DNA of 64,000 nucleotides from Pontibacter anaerobius (GCF_026241195.1 NZ_JAPFQO010000005.1:62001-126000), one strand, 5' to 3'. Shown: positions 46,355-56,104, numbered from the stretch's first letter. A program made the numbers and translations. The notes: a model not told the origin generated them from the sequence alone.

Positions 46355-46385
46355 AAGCCGCAGATCATACGTCTGCGGCTTTTTT
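46355..46385 (+). terminator. Terminator between marC and the cytochrome gene
   Basis: Ten-pair stem AAGCCGCAGA / TCTGCGGCTT followed by TTTTTG. It lies about 170 bases after the marC stop, in a 352-base gap that otherwise holds three AAGTATA words and AT-rich sequence but no gene. Confidence 0.8.
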
Positions 46386-46534
46386 GTTTCTGCTGGCATG
46401 TCGCTTTGGTATTTATACTAAAAAGAGCTTTCACAGCAAATATAAAATTTGACTATATGGCTAATTTTTATAAATATTACATCTTGCATTTAACTATTCC
46501 AAGCCTACATAAACTAAGCACAATACTTAAAACT

Positions 46535-47524
46535 ATGAAAAAAGCCTTGAAAGTAGTTGGTTACGTGGTGGTTTTCGCCCTTGTAGCCTTAGCTGCGGTT
46601 GTTATTTACCTGCAGTACGCTCTCCCGAACGTGGATGCCGCCCCAAACCTAACCGTGAAGAAAACTTCGGAGCAGATTGAACGTGGCCGCTACCTGGCCA
46701 ACCATGTCACTGTTTGTATCGACTGCCACTCCACCCGCGACTTCTCACGACTCTCAGCGCCTCCCGTTCCGGGCACCTTTGGCAAGGGCGGTGACAAATT
46801 TGACCACAACATGGGCTTCCCCGGCACCTTCTACGCCAGGAACATCACCCCTGACAGAGAAACCGGCATAGGCACCTGGACAGACGGCGAAGTATACCGC
46901 GCTATGACCAAAGGAGTTAGCAAAGACGGCGAACCGCTTTTCCCGATGATGCCGTACGGAGCTTACAGCCAACTGACAAACGAGGATGCACACGCCATCA
47001 TCGCGTACATCCGCACACTGGACCCTATCAAAAACGAGGTACCAAAGTCTGAACCGGACTTTCCGTTCAACCTGATCCTGCGCACGATGCCGTCTAACCA
47101 GATACATCCCGCCACTGATAAGGCTGTGCTGGACAACGAATTATCGCGTGGAAAGTACCTGGTAACGATTGCCGGCTGTGGCGACTGCCACTCTCCTAAA
47201 GAGGAGGAGTTGGGGAAATTCTCGGGAGGCATGGACTTTAAATTCCCAGACGGAGCCATACTACGCGCTGCCAACATCACGCCGGATAATGAAACAGGTA
47301 TCGGCTCCTGGACAGAAGAAGCATTCTTGTTGCGCTTTAAGATGTACCAGGATACTGATTTTGCCAATAAACAGTTGGCGCCGGGCCAGATGCAGACACT
47401 GATGCCTTGGAAAATGTACTCCGGCATGAAAGAAGAGGACCTGCGGGCAATATACAAGTACCTGAGGACCCAGCACCCTGTTAAGAACAAAGTTGAGCGC
47501 TATACGCCGCCTGCCACTTCCTAA
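46535..47524 (+). CDS. Membrane-anchored dihaem cytochrome c
   Basis: A 329-residue protein with one N-terminal transmembrane helix (about 5-27) and two cytochrome c domains. Haem sites are CIDCH (61-65) and CGDCH (215-219), with candidate axial Met in PMMPYGAYS and LMPWKMYSGM. The two halves repeat the pattern NITPDxETGIGxWT. Start taken at 46535 because it gives the anchor helix (KVVGYVVVFALVALAAVVIYL); upstream in-frame residues are not family-like. It probably shuttles electrons in the periplasm; partners are not encoded nearby. Confidence 0.9.
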   Translation: MKKALKVVGYVVVFALVALAAVVIYLQYALPNVDAAPNLTVKKTSEQIERGRYLANHVTVCIDCHSTRDFSRLSAPPVPGTFGKGGDKFDHNMGFPGTFYARNITPDRETGIGTWTDGEVYRAMTKGVSKDGEPLFPMMPYGAYSQLTNEDAHAIIAYIRTLDPIKNEVPKSEPDFPFNLILRTMPSNQIHPATDKAVLDNELSRGKYLVTIAGCGDCHSPKEEELGKFSGGMDFKFPDGAILRAANITPDNETGIGSWTEEAFLLRFKMYQDTDFANKQLAPGQMQTLMPWKMYSGMKEEDLRAIYKYLRTQHPVKNKVERYTPPATS

Positions 47525-47552
47525 AATCATTATCAAAGAAACTATACTCATG

Positions 47553-47584
47553 AAGCTGCCTGCCCACGCGGGCAGCTTTTTTTG
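47553..47584 (+). terminator. Terminator after the cytochrome gene
   Basis: Eight-pair stem AAGCTGCC / GGCAGCTT with a ten-base loop and a following T run, about 30 bases past the stop. Confidence 0.82.
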
Positions 47585-47635
47585 TTGCAGGTGTGCCCCG
47601 GATGTTGTATCATCGCTGCCAATACTACTTTACAC

Positions 47636-48109
47636 ATGCAACTTTATCACAACGAAGAAGAGAAAAACCCGGTCGCACTTGAATATGCCAGCTTCTGGAA
47701 ACGTATGGCGGCTATTTTTATAGATGCCATGATCATCTCTTTTTTCATGAACCTGTTCATACTTCCTTTCATCGGCATGAACACGATTCCCGACATAACC
47801 GATATTGAGGGCCGCCTTAAGATACAGGGAATTGCGGCTTTTATAGGTTGGCTATACTATGCCGGCTTCGAGAGTTCGGCCAGACAAGCCACTTTTGGCA
47901 AGCAGATTTTCGGCATCTTCGTGACGGATACGAATGGCTACCGCATCTCTTTTGCCCGTGCTACTGGCCGTTACTTTGGCAAAATGCTGTCGGGGCTTAT
48001 CCTGCTGATAGGCTACCTGATGGCTGCCTTTACAGAGCGACGCCAGGCGCTGCATGATAAACTGGCCGATACCCTGGTGCTGCAGCACCCCGGAAACAGA
48101 GAAATGTAA
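47636..48109 (+). CDS. RDD family membrane protein
   Basis: A 157-residue protein with three to four hydrophobic segments and the RDD pattern: ASFWKRMAAIFIDAMI at the start, TFGKQIFGIFV in the middle and RRQALHDKLADTLVL at the end. Start at 47636 (MQLYHNEEEK) is preferred; upstream codons run through the preceding terminator. RDD proteins are small membrane proteins of mostly unknown role, some acting in Na+/H+ exchange. A second RDD gene follows 275 bases downstream. Confidence 0.83.
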   Translation: MQLYHNEEEKNPVALEYASFWKRMAAIFIDAMIISFFMNLFILPFIGMNTIPDITDIEGRLKIQGIAAFIGWLYYAGFESSARQATFGKQIFGIFVTDTNGYRISFARATGRYFGKMLSGLILLIGYLMAAFTERRQALHDKLADTLVLQHPGNREM

Positions 48110-48384
48110 GGCTTGCTGCTTACCGTTATACTTACAGCTTTCTGCTAAAGTAGCGACGGATATCTGCGCTTTACTACAGTTTATGCATTACCCGCGTTTC
48201 AACCTACGGTTGTATCGTTAGACACAAATTATAATCTTATCATCCCATACTACCTTAACACACTGGCTATAAACCCGAAAACAGCTCAAGCTTAACAAAA
48301 AAGTATAAATTCTCCTCACCTCGCCGTAACCATAACACATCATCTGCTAGTATAAAAAAGTGCGCACCCTTTTAAACCTACTAA

Positions 48385-48816
48385 ATGCACACTACCTATA
48401 CCCAAAGCAAAGACAAAATAGAACTGGCAGACCTTGGCGCCCGGCTGCTTGCCTTCTCGCTGGATGTCCTGCTGCTGCTCACCTTGATCGGTATAGCAGA
48501 CTACTTTACCTTTAGCAGCAACGACGATGCATTTTTTATGAAGCCGGAGCGACTCCTGCACCTGTTGCTGGGCTGGCTATACTTTGCCGGAACCGAAACC
48601 TGCCCCTGCCAGGGCACCTTGGGGAAGTACCTCATGAACCTCCGGGTGATAGGGCCGAAAGGCGGACGTATTGGTTTTAAGGCTGCTTCTGTACGCTTTT
48701 TTGCCCGGCCGGTGTCTGCCGTACTTATTGCACTCCGCTTCCTGGTCGGCTCCGACTACAGCAACCGCCGTACTTTTCATGACCGATTGGCGGGCACGCA
48801 GGTAGTAGCGCAATAG
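48385..48816 (+). CDS. RDD family membrane protein
   Basis: A 143-residue RDD protein: LGARLLAFSLDVLLLLTLIG, GTLGKYLMNLRVIGPKGGRIGF, and FHDRLAGTQVV at the end. A CPCQ pair (residues 72-75) is not present in the preceding RDD protein. The two share the fold but little identity, so the duplication, if any, is old. It converges on the DUF389 gene. Confidence 0.82.
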   Translation: MHTTYTQSKDKIELADLGARLLAFSLDVLLLLTLIGIADYFTFSSNDDAFFMKPERLLHLLLGWLYFAGTETCPCQGTLGKYLMNLRVIGPKGGRIGFKAASVRFFARPVSAVLIALRFLVGSDYSNRRTFHDRLAGTQVVAQ

Positions 48817-48825
48817 TATTTTCTC

Positions 48826-50100
48826 CTATTTCCCCTCCCCCGGATACATTAGCACCGTGATGTCAAACATGGGGTCTGCATTCCATTTCTCCGACTTGAT
48901 GCGCTTGTAGAGCACATCCTGCACCAACGCTTTCACCTCTTGATCTGATAGGGCTTTGTTACGGTTGTAGAGGTACAGTTCACATATCACGGGGTTCAGG
49001 TTTGGCAATGTGCCGCGCGTAAACCGGGCGCTGACCTCTATCGTTTCAATGTCCTTCATTTTGTTCAATTCATCGCGCATCACCTCTGTGATCTGCGTGT
49101 TCAGGCTGCCCTTTTGCAGTGCAGGCTGCCTGGAGAACTGCCAGTAGAGCATTCCCACAATTATTAAGCCCGAGGCCAGTAGGGAAAGCCGGAACACAGA
49201 CTCCCTGCCATCCGCAAAACGAACGCCTTTTACCGTAACCTTGCCCATGTACCGGAACACCAAGGCCGCCGTAAGCTGGATGACTACCAGCTGAAAGAGA
49301 AGCAGAAACACACCACTGCGCACCAACTGCCAGTTGCCGAAGTTCAGGGCCATCCCGATCAGGCCGGTAGGAGGAGAGAGCGAGGCCGCCACCAGCATGC
49401 CTACTGCTGCGCCAGCCACCAGGCTATCCCGCTCCGACTGCACCAGGTTAATACCGCCCGCCACACCAGCCGCCAGCGGCAGCAGGATCGTTACCTGCGA
49501 GATCTGGCTTACGCTCACCATCATCGGGGTGGCGTGGTCCTGCCCAATCAGGAAAGAAAGTATAAAAGTGATAAGTATGGATGCGCCAATAGCCATAAAA
49601 TAACGTAGCAGGCTCTGTTTCAGCAAGCCACCTTTTCCGGCGGCGGCACCGAGCGCGGCGTTCATGGCGGGCCCGGCAAACGGCGACACCAGCATGGCTG
49701 CCACCAGCAGGTAACTGGTATTGGTGTAAAGGCCCACCCAAACCAGCATCCCTCCCACCACAGCATAGGAGAGCAGCCCGACTTTGGAACCCACGCTCTG
49801 CAGGCCGCCCAGAAATATCTCGATCGGGCTGCGGTAAGTTACATCTGTAACCTGGTCCGGGGCATCATCCTGGGGCGGATACAACGCTATAACCCCACGT
49901 GGAACAAGTGTGATCTCCGCCTTCTCATACTTGCTGAGGTCCGAGATAAACTTGCTTACACGTTGGTTGCTCAGGTGCACGGTCACGACCTCCCCCTCCT
50001 CCGCCTGCTGCACGATCAGGTTCTTGCCCTCGTGCTCCTCGGCTATCGCTTTAATTTCCTGCCCCTGTCCTTCCTTTACTTTTATAGTTAATTTGCGCAT
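48826..50100 (-). CDS. DUF389 (TIGR00341-type) membrane protein
   Basis: A 424-residue protein. A soluble N-terminal part (about 1-95) is followed by the DUF389 core with about six helices, marked by LVAAMLVSPFAGPAMNAALGAA, SERDSLVAGAAVGMLVAASLSPPTGLIGMAL and a soluble C-terminal tail (about 340-424). Function unknown. Start ATG at 50100. It is preceded by a terminator belonging to the next minus-strand gene. Confidence 0.85.
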   Translation of the reverse strand: MRKLTIKVKEGQGQEIKAIAEEHEGKNLIVQQAEEGEVVTVHLSNQRVSKFISDLSKYEKAEITLVPRGVIALYPPQDDAPDQVTDVTYRSPIEIFLGGLQSVGSKVGLLSYAVVGGMLVWVGLYTNTSYLLVAAMLVSPFAGPAMNAALGAAAGKGGLLKQSLLRYFMAIGASILITFILSFLIGQDHATPMMVSVSQISQVTILLPLAAGVAGGINLVQSERDSLVAGAAVGMLVAASLSPPTGLIGMALNFGNWQLVRSGVFLLLFQLVVIQLTAALVFRYMGKVTVKGVRFADGRESVFRLSLLASGLIIVGMLYWQFSRQPALQKGSLNTQITEVMRDELNKMKDIETIEVSARFTRGTLPNLNPVICELYLYNRNKALSDQEVKALVQDVLYKRIKSEKWNADPMFDITVLMYPGEGK

Positions 50101-50145
50101 GCTCTTACTACGGAGGCAACCGCCACAGGTGTTCCGTTAAATACA

Positions 50146-50177
50146 AAAGCCCCTGCAACTCAGGCTGCAGGGGCTTT
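50146..50177 (-). terminator. Terminator after the histidine phosphatase gene
   Basis: Twelve-pair stem AAAGCCCCTGCA / TGCAGGGGCTTT, followed on the minus strand by a T-rich tail (TTTTGTATTT), 20 bases after the gene stop. Confidence 0.85.
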
Positions 50178-50196
50178 CGGCAAAGTATAAAGTGGG

Positions 50197-50778
50197 TTAC
50201 TTAGCCGTGTTTCCGAAGTGGTCTGTCTCTACGGTAGCGGTACCATCCGGGGCAAGCGTCACCTTGAAAAGGTAATCGTATTCCTGCTCCGAAATATCGG
50301 GCAAAGGCCGCTCAGCCCCCAAGGCCTCCACAATCGGCAGCAGCGTATTAGAGTGTCCCGACACCACCACCGTCTGCCCCTGGTGGTTTTGCAGAATACG
50401 TTCTTTAAGTCCCATAAAATCATGTGCCTCGTACTGTTGTACCTCCAGCTTCCGGTCCTCTGCCAGCGGCTTCAGGGTGTTTTTTGTGCGGATATACTTA
50501 GTGGCAAACAGGGCGTCTACCTGCTGCTGCTCCAATAGCGTGCGCAGCGCTTCTGCACGGGCCACACCTTCCGTGGTAAGATCTGGATCCTGGTTACCTG
50601 GGTCAGAAATATCCTTTTCAGCATGGCGCACCAGGTACACTACGGTTGGCTGGGCGTTGTTGTCAACAGGGTTTACCACGGCCAGGGCTCCCTCCTGCCC
50701 CGCCGGAGATTGGCGGCAGGCCACAGCCAGCAGCATCAACAGAAATACACTAAGTTGTTTGAGTAAAGTTTTGTTCAT
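50197..50778 (-). CDS. Histidine phosphatase family lipoprotein
   Basis: A 193-residue lipoprotein (lipobox LAVAC, Cys21). The phosphoglycerate-mutase-like catalytic motif is LVRHAEK (about 48-54; RHA instead of RHG, as in SixA-type enzymes), and the second histidine is in VVSGHSNTL. It is probably an outer-membrane-associated phosphatase facing the periplasm; substrate unknown. It lies 45 bases downstream of the TPR metallopeptidase gene, on the same strand. Confidence 0.85.
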   Translation of the reverse strand: MNKTLLKQLSVFLLMLLAVACRQSPAGQEGALAVVNPVDNNAQPTVVYLVRHAEKDISDPGNQDPDLTTEGVARAEALRTLLEQQQVDALFATKYIRTKNTLKPLAEDRKLEVQQYEAHDFMGLKERILQNHQGQTVVVSGHSNTLLPIVEALGAERPLPDISEQEYDYLFKVTLAPDGTATVETDHFGNTAK

Positions 50779-50823
50779 GTAAAAGTGTGTTGGTTAGATT
50801 ATGAAATTTGATTGTGTTTATAC

Positions 50824-53700
50824 TTAGGAATGCGCCAGTTGCTCACCGGCCTGTGCCACGTTGTCGGCATCCTCGTCGCGGCCTTTCTGCCGCAGCAGGC
50901 GCACCAGGCGCTGCCGCACCTCCAGTTGGTAAGGGTACAACAACAGGGAGGCTTCGTAAATTCGAACGGCGCCGCCAATTTTTCCCTGCGCTTCCAGCAT
51001 TCTTCCCTTCGCCGACAGGTGCCGGGCTTTTTCCACTACTGTCTCCGGCTTCGGGAGTTCTTTCAGGAGGGCTTTGGCCTTATTCTTCTCCCCCAGCTCC
51101 GCCAGCACCGGAACCAGCAGAAGGCGATCCTGTCCCTGCACTTTCACCTTGCCACCCAGCAACGGTTGAGCGGCGGCGCGGGCCGCTGCTTTATTTTGCA
51201 GCTGCAGGTGGTAATCAGCAATCATGGTCATATAATCCGGGCGCGGGGTGCCGGCGGCCGACAGAATGCGCTGGGCCTCCTCCAGCGTTTGGATGGCTTT
51301 TTCATACTTGCCCTGGGTGGCCAGCACTTCGGCATACTGCCTGCGCAGCGTGTACTGCTGTGGTTTTAAGGATACCAGCCGCTGCAACTCCCGCACAGCC
51401 TCCTGGTTTATACTTGTGGTGCCCTTCAGCCAGCTGGCATAGGCCAGTGCCTCATCCCGCTGGTCGCGGAGGTAGGTGGAGACGGTGGGTGCATTCTCAA
51501 CATAAGCCTGGGCTACGGCAATGGCCTCCGGCACCATGCCATAGTCCACAAAAAACGCCCGGAACAGTTCATTCACCTGCGCCTGCATCAGCAGGTCATC
51601 CTCCAGGGTGGCGGCTTTTTTATAAAGCTCCATCTGGCTCATGAGGGCATCGTGGGCATTCAGTTTGCCGCTGCGCTTCATGGTTTCCTGCAACTCGGCC
51701 TCCGCCAGGTAAACAGGCGCATAATTTCGGTTGATGGTTTTGGCCTGCTCCAGCCATGCCTGCGCCTCCTTATACTTTTTCTGCCGTTGTGCCACGCCGG
51801 CGTAGGCCAGCAGGGCCGGCTGGTAGTTTTTATCCCACACCAGGGCACTGTCTAAGTATAAACCTGCTTTCTGAAGCTCATCCTGATGTTGTGCCTGCGT
51901 GGCCAGGTTCAGGTATACCTGTGCCCAGTTGCTGGCCATTGCCTGCTCGTTGCCTGCCAGGTAGGCCCGCTGCCGTGCCACCAGCCTATCCAGGAAAGTA
52001 TAAAGCTCCGGATCTTTGGCCTTCAGGTCGGCGGTGGTGTTGATGGATTTGTGATTGAGCGGATGCACTTTGACAGGCTCAAAGTATGCCGGGTAAGTCT
52101 GGGCCAGGTACTCGTGCTCGTTGTTGGCGGAGTAATAATCCAGGGTGCGGTTCTTCTCCATAGCCTGGTGGTAGAGGCGGCGCACTTCGCGTTTCTCGGC
52201 ATCGGTAAACACGCGCCCATGAAACAGGTGCACATACTCGTGCAGCACCACGTTACGCTCCAGGTATGAGCCACGCACCACATACTCAATGGCCGCTGCC
52301 CCACTGCCTACCCCACGTATGTCCATCCACTGGCGGTTGTCGAAGGTGGTAGCCTGCCGGAAGTATGGCGAGTTCATGGCGATGGCCAGGTCCACGTGCA
52401 GCGGCGGGATAACGAACGTTTCACCCTGTTTGCTCAGGAACGGGAAGTACACGATGCTCTCGTAGAGCTGCGACCATACCATCTTCTGCACCTCCTCGCC
52501 GGGGTAATAGGCCACATCCGGAAAAACCATGGCAAAGTTTACCGGGTCTTTGATCTGGGTCTGCTGTACCACCTGCTGCAGCGAGTCGTAGTTGTGCAGG
52601 TAAGTAAGTTGCTTTTGCTTAATAACGGCGGCCAGGGCATTGTGCGCCGGCCCGTAGTGTTTCTTTTTCTGGAGGATGCGCTGGAAAATGGCCTGTGCCG
52701 AATCCAGGCGTGTCTGCCGGTCCATCCCGAAGGCCATGTAATAGGCAGAGCCGCGCAGCATGGCAGGCAGCACCGAGTTATTATACTTCTGCTGCACCTC
52801 TTCCACCACAGCAAGCGCCTCCGGCAGCTTGTTTTCCGAGAGCAGCTTATCGGCAGGTTTCAGTGCCTCCCGCACCTGCTCATCCTCCGGCTGGGCATAA
52901 TCGGCGTAGGTGAGGTTGGTATGGCCATTTCCCCAGTGCCAGTGCGTCACGTAGTGCAGCGGGTTCAGCGCCAGGGCCAGCTCCCACTGCGCCGCCATAT
53001 CATCGAGTTGGGTGGCATCCACGCGGCGCCAGATGGCATACCCGTAGTTAAAGCGGGCATCAGCGTTAAATGGGTTCAGGGTGAGGCTGTTGATAAGCGG
53101 CTGCTCGGCCAGCTCCGGCTTTTGGTTCCAGAAATGCACATCCGACTCCAGCAGCCAGGCCTCCGCATTCTCACGGTTCCAGCTTTGCACCTTTTTCGCC
53201 CATTCCAGCGCCTGGCCATACTCTTTCTGCAGCATCAGCACGCGGCCAACGGCTAGTGCCGCCTCCTCGTCTCTGGGGTTTAGCTCCAGCAGTTGGTTGG
53301 CCGTGGCCATGGCTTGCTCCAGTTGCCAGGCCTGCACCTGCAACTTGCTCTGCAGCAGCAGCGCCTCGCGGTCCTTCGGGTTCTCCTGCAGCACCTGCTG
53401 TACCAGTTCCCCGGCCTGCTCAAACTCGTTCTGAAGTATAGCCAGCCTTGCCTGCGCCAGCTTTACTCCTGTGTTAGCCGGGGCAGCCTGCAGCACCTGT
53501 TCAGCCTCATGCCAAGCCCCCAGTTCAAGCAGGCGGGTTGCTTTTGGGGCCGGGTTTATGCTTGCCTGTATGGCCTCCTGCCGCTCCTGCTGCAGCTTTT
53601 TCCGCACAGCCTCCACTTCATCAGGGTGTTGGGCCAAAGCGGGTAGGGCCAGCAGAAATCCGCAGGTATAAAGCAGCAGTTTTTTGGGGAGAGAGAACAT
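50824..53700 (-). CDS. TPR protein with HExxH metallopeptidase-like centre
   Basis: A 958-residue exported protein (signal peptide 1-23, ALPALAQ). Tetratricopeptide-like helices fill both ends, for example ALEWAKKVQSWNRENAEAWLLE and EAQAWLEQAKTINRNYAPVYLAEAEL. In the centre, residues about 400-590 form a different domain with HEYVHLFHG (HExxH at about 487-491) and a possible third zinc ligand Glu in NNEHEYLAQTY about 35 residues later, a gluzincin-like layout. It may be a periplasmic or surface peptidase, or an inactive scaffold. No T9SS tail is seen. Low counts of charged surface repeats suggest protein-protein contacts. Confidence 0.8.
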   Translation of the reverse strand: MFSLPKKLLLYTCGFLLALPALAQHPDEVEAVRKKLQQERQEAIQASINPAPKATRLLELGAWHEAEQVLQAAPANTGVKLAQARLAILQNEFEQAGELVQQVLQENPKDREALLLQSKLQVQAWQLEQAMATANQLLELNPRDEEAALAVGRVLMLQKEYGQALEWAKKVQSWNRENAEAWLLESDVHFWNQKPELAEQPLINSLTLNPFNADARFNYGYAIWRRVDATQLDDMAAQWELALALNPLHYVTHWHWGNGHTNLTYADYAQPEDEQVREALKPADKLLSENKLPEALAVVEEVQQKYNNSVLPAMLRGSAYYMAFGMDRQTRLDSAQAIFQRILQKKKHYGPAHNALAAVIKQKQLTYLHNYDSLQQVVQQTQIKDPVNFAMVFPDVAYYPGEEVQKMVWSQLYESIVYFPFLSKQGETFVIPPLHVDLAIAMNSPYFRQATTFDNRQWMDIRGVGSGAAAIEYVVRGSYLERNVVLHEYVHLFHGRVFTDAEKREVRRLYHQAMEKNRTLDYYSANNEHEYLAQTYPAYFEPVKVHPLNHKSINTTADLKAKDPELYTFLDRLVARQRAYLAGNEQAMASNWAQVYLNLATQAQHQDELQKAGLYLDSALVWDKNYQPALLAYAGVAQRQKKYKEAQAWLEQAKTINRNYAPVYLAEAELQETMKRSGKLNAHDALMSQMELYKKAATLEDDLLMQAQVNELFRAFFVDYGMVPEAIAVAQAYVENAPTVSTYLRDQRDEALAYASWLKGTTSINQEAVRELQRLVSLKPQQYTLRRQYAEVLATQGKYEKAIQTLEEAQRILSAAGTPRPDYMTMIADYHLQLQNKAAARAAAQPLLGGKVKVQGQDRLLLVPVLAELGEKNKAKALLKELPKPETVVEKARHLSAKGRMLEAQGKIGGAVRIYEASLLLYPYQLEVRQRLVRLLRQKGRDEDADNVAQAGEQLAHS

Positions 53701-53801
53701 GAGGGTTCAGAAGCAAATATTAACTTTTAAAAGTATGATTTTCCTGCTTTCTATAAAAGTATAAAAGCATTATCTTGATGAAAACCAACTGTAATAGACA
53801 A

Positions 53802-54007
53802 ATGCGACAATTAAACTACAAAGCCCCAAATGCGGCGGTAAGCAGGCCGAGGTAGACGAGTTCAGAGCCACGGGCGGCTTCCTGGCCAAGATCTTCGACA
53901 TCCAGAACAAGAAATTTACGACGGTTACCTGCCGTCACTGCTCCTATACTGAAATGTATAAGGCCAGCAGCAGCCAGCTGGGTGACGTGTTTGACCTGTT
54001 TACCTAG
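53802..54007 (+). pseudogene. Frameshifted DUF2082 zinc-ribbon protein
   Basis: From ATG 53802 the frame reads MRQLNYK and then breaks into unrelated residues and a stop. The reading frame beginning at the TGC at 53831 continues CGGKQAEVDEFRATGGF, then KKFTTVTCRHCSYTEMYK and DVFDLFT to the stop at 54005. Adding one T after AAA at 53821 restores a single 68-residue zinc ribbon with CPKC and CRHC, matching DUF2082. So one base appears missing. It could be a true pseudogene or a sequencing error. The rest of the 53701-54236 gap holds no other gene. Confidence 0.75.
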
Positions 54008-54236
54008 CGTGTTACAGATTTATACTCTGCGCTCCCAAAATGCCTTGTAAAGGATTCTAAAAACGCCAGGTATACCTCTACTTTTATACAGCAACCCCGT
54101 ACACTTCACATATAAATCATAACAAATCACTTTTAAACCCAGTTTAACTACAGGATTTCTACAGAATCTGAAGATAGCTTTGGGAGAATTATTAAAAGGA
54201 TACATGTTAAGAAATTCGTGTCATTGCGATGAAGGT

Positions 54237-55289
54237 ATGGGAGCTACTCGACGCATACTTGTAACCGGCAGCGCTGGTTTTATCGGCCATCACCTGGTGC
54301 TGGCACTGCAGCGGCACGGCCACACGGTAGTGGGCCTCGACAGCCTGAACAGCTACTACGACCCCAATCTGAAGTACAAGCGCCTGGAGCAGCAAGGCTT
54401 TCAGACGGATAGGATAGGACCGGAAACAGTATGGCAGAGTCTAACTTACCCCAACGCATACTTTACACAGCTCGATATTTCTGATGCCCCGGCCCTGCAG
54501 CGGCTTTTTGCTGCGCAGAAGTTTGATGTGGTGGTGAACCTAGCGGCACAAGCCGGCGTGCGCCATAGTATAGATCATCCAGAGGAGTATATTACCAGCA
54601 ACCTAGTGGGTTTTGCCAATGTGCTGGAGTGCTGCCGCCGCTATAGTATAAAGCACCTGCTGTTTGCCTCATCCAGCTCTGTATACGGGCTAAATGAGCA
54701 GACACCTTTCAGCACCAGCCACCGCACTGATACCCCTATCTCGTTTTACGCGGCCACTAAAAAGGCCAATGAGGTAATGGCACATAGCTACGCACACCTG
54801 TACGGCATCCCGACCACAGGCCTTCGCTTTTTTACGGTGTATGGTCCATGGGGCCGGCCTGATATGGCATACTACATCTTTTCCAAAGCAATTGTAGAGG
54901 GCAAACAGATCCGGATTTTCAACAACGGGGATATGCTGCGGGATTTCACGTATGTGGATGATGTGGTGGAGAGCATGGTGCAGCTGCTTAACATAACGCC
55001 TGAAGCAAACCCGGTGCCTTTTAAACTGTATAATATCGGCAATAACCAGCCGGAGCAACTGATGGAAATGGTGGCTATTCTGGAACGCCTGCTGCAGCGC
55101 AAGGCAAGACTGGACTTACAGCCCATGCAGCCCGGCGATGTGCAAACAACCTGCGCCGACGTGAATGACCTGATGCTGACATCGGGCTTCAGGCCCAGAA
55201 CATCGCTGGAGGAGGGGCTAACCAATTTTGTGGCGTGGTTTAAAGCCTACCACCACGTAGAGGAAGCGCCGCAACTGCAGACGAAATAG
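54237..55289 (+). CDS. NAD-dependent sugar epimerase, UDP-glucuronate 4-epimerase type
   Basis: A 350-residue extended SDR. The TGSAGFIGHH loop is at residues 10-19, YAATK gives the catalytic Tyr/Lys, and DSLNSYYDPNLKYKRL after the second strand is typical of CapI/GAE-like UDP-glucuronate 4-epimerases, which make UDP-galacturonate. ATG 54237 gives a normal N terminus; upstream in-frame starts add 10-20 non-family residues. It may supply the sugar for the glycosyltransferase group downstream. UDP-glucose epimerase activity cannot be excluded. Confidence 0.83.
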   Translation: MGATRRILVTGSAGFIGHHLVLALQRHGHTVVGLDSLNSYYDPNLKYKRLEQQGFQTDRIGPETVWQSLTYPNAYFTQLDISDAPALQRLFAAQKFDVVVNLAAQAGVRHSIDHPEEYITSNLVGFANVLECCRRYSIKHLLFASSSSVYGLNEQTPFSTSHRTDTPISFYAATKKANEVMAHSYAHLYGIPTTGLRFFTVYGPWGRPDMAYYIFSKAIVEGKQIRIFNNGDMLRDFTYVDDVVESMVQLLNITPEANPVPFKLYNIGNNQPEQLMEMVAILERLLQRKARLDLQPMQPGDVQTTCADVNDLMLTSGFRPRTSLEEGLTNFVAWFKAYHHVEEAPQLQTK

Positions 55290-55985
55290 CTAAGGACGGC
55301 GCTCGTAGCGGTTTATATATACCAGTTCCAGCCGCCGCATGAGGTACACAGACACAATCAGCCACATAAACCCGATGCCGTAGCCCGCCAGCACATCGGT
55401 GGCATAGTGCACTTTTAGGTAAATGCGGCTAAACCCGATGAGCAATACGAGCAGCGTGAGCAGTAGTATACTTACCCAACGCCATACTTTGTGACGCACG
55501 GTGTGCCATACAATGTAAATGAGCAAGCCGTAAAAAGCACCGCCGATCATGGCATGGCCGCTCGGAAAGCTTAGCCCCGACTGCTCCAGCAGGGCGAAGG
55601 CGGGGCGGGGCCGCTCAAAAAACCGTTTCAGGGCTTGGTTGAGGATGGAGGTGGAGAAGGAAATGAGCAGCACTTTCAGGGCGTACCAGCGCCAGGCGCG
55701 GAAGAAGCTGAAGACAAGCACCACCAGCGGCGGCGTTACCAGCAGGTATTCGGCTGAAGCAAAAAAAGAGATTACCCTCATGGCCTGCGTCATCTGGGGC
55801 GAAGCCAGGCGATCGGCAAAGGCAAAGAGGGCGTTATCCAGGGTACTGTCACGGATGTTGAAGACGAGGTGCGCCATCAAGAGAAACAGCAGCAGGCAAA
55901 GCGCCATGGCAAAGCCCAGCACCAGCACCTCTGCGGTGAGAAGCGCCAGCAGGCGCAGGAAGGTCTGAGTTAGCCGCTGTCTCAT
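55290..55985 (-). CDS. PAP2 family phosphatase
   Basis: A 231-residue membrane phosphatase with six hydrophobic segments and all three PAP2 motifs intact: KRFFERPRP, PSGH and SRIYLKVHYATD. Family members remove phosphate from lipid A (LpxE/LpxF), phosphatidylglycerol phosphate or undecaprenyl pyrophosphate. Its stop abuts the stop of the epimerase gene with no gap. A close paralogue is encoded at 60379-61098; both have a long N-terminal helix before the core. Substrate undetermined. Confidence 0.88.
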   Translation of the reverse strand: MRQRLTQTFLRLLALLTAEVLVLGFAMALCLLLFLLMAHLVFNIRDSTLDNALFAFADRLASPQMTQAMRVISFFASAEYLLVTPPLVVLVFSFFRAWRWYALKVLLISFSTSILNQALKRFFERPRPAFALLEQSGLSFPSGHAMIGGAFYGLLIYIVWHTVRHKVWRWVSILLLTLLVLLIGFSRIYLKVHYATDVLAGYGIGFMWLIVSVYLMRRLELVYINRYERRP

Positions 55986-56104
55986 ACATTGAAAGAGTAC
56001 GCACTGCCAACTTCAGTGGTTAAAGTATAAACTTTGCTGCTGCCGCTGCAGTTAAACAGTATACAGCTAAAAAACTTGTAGATAGAAACATAAAATTAAG
56101 CAGC

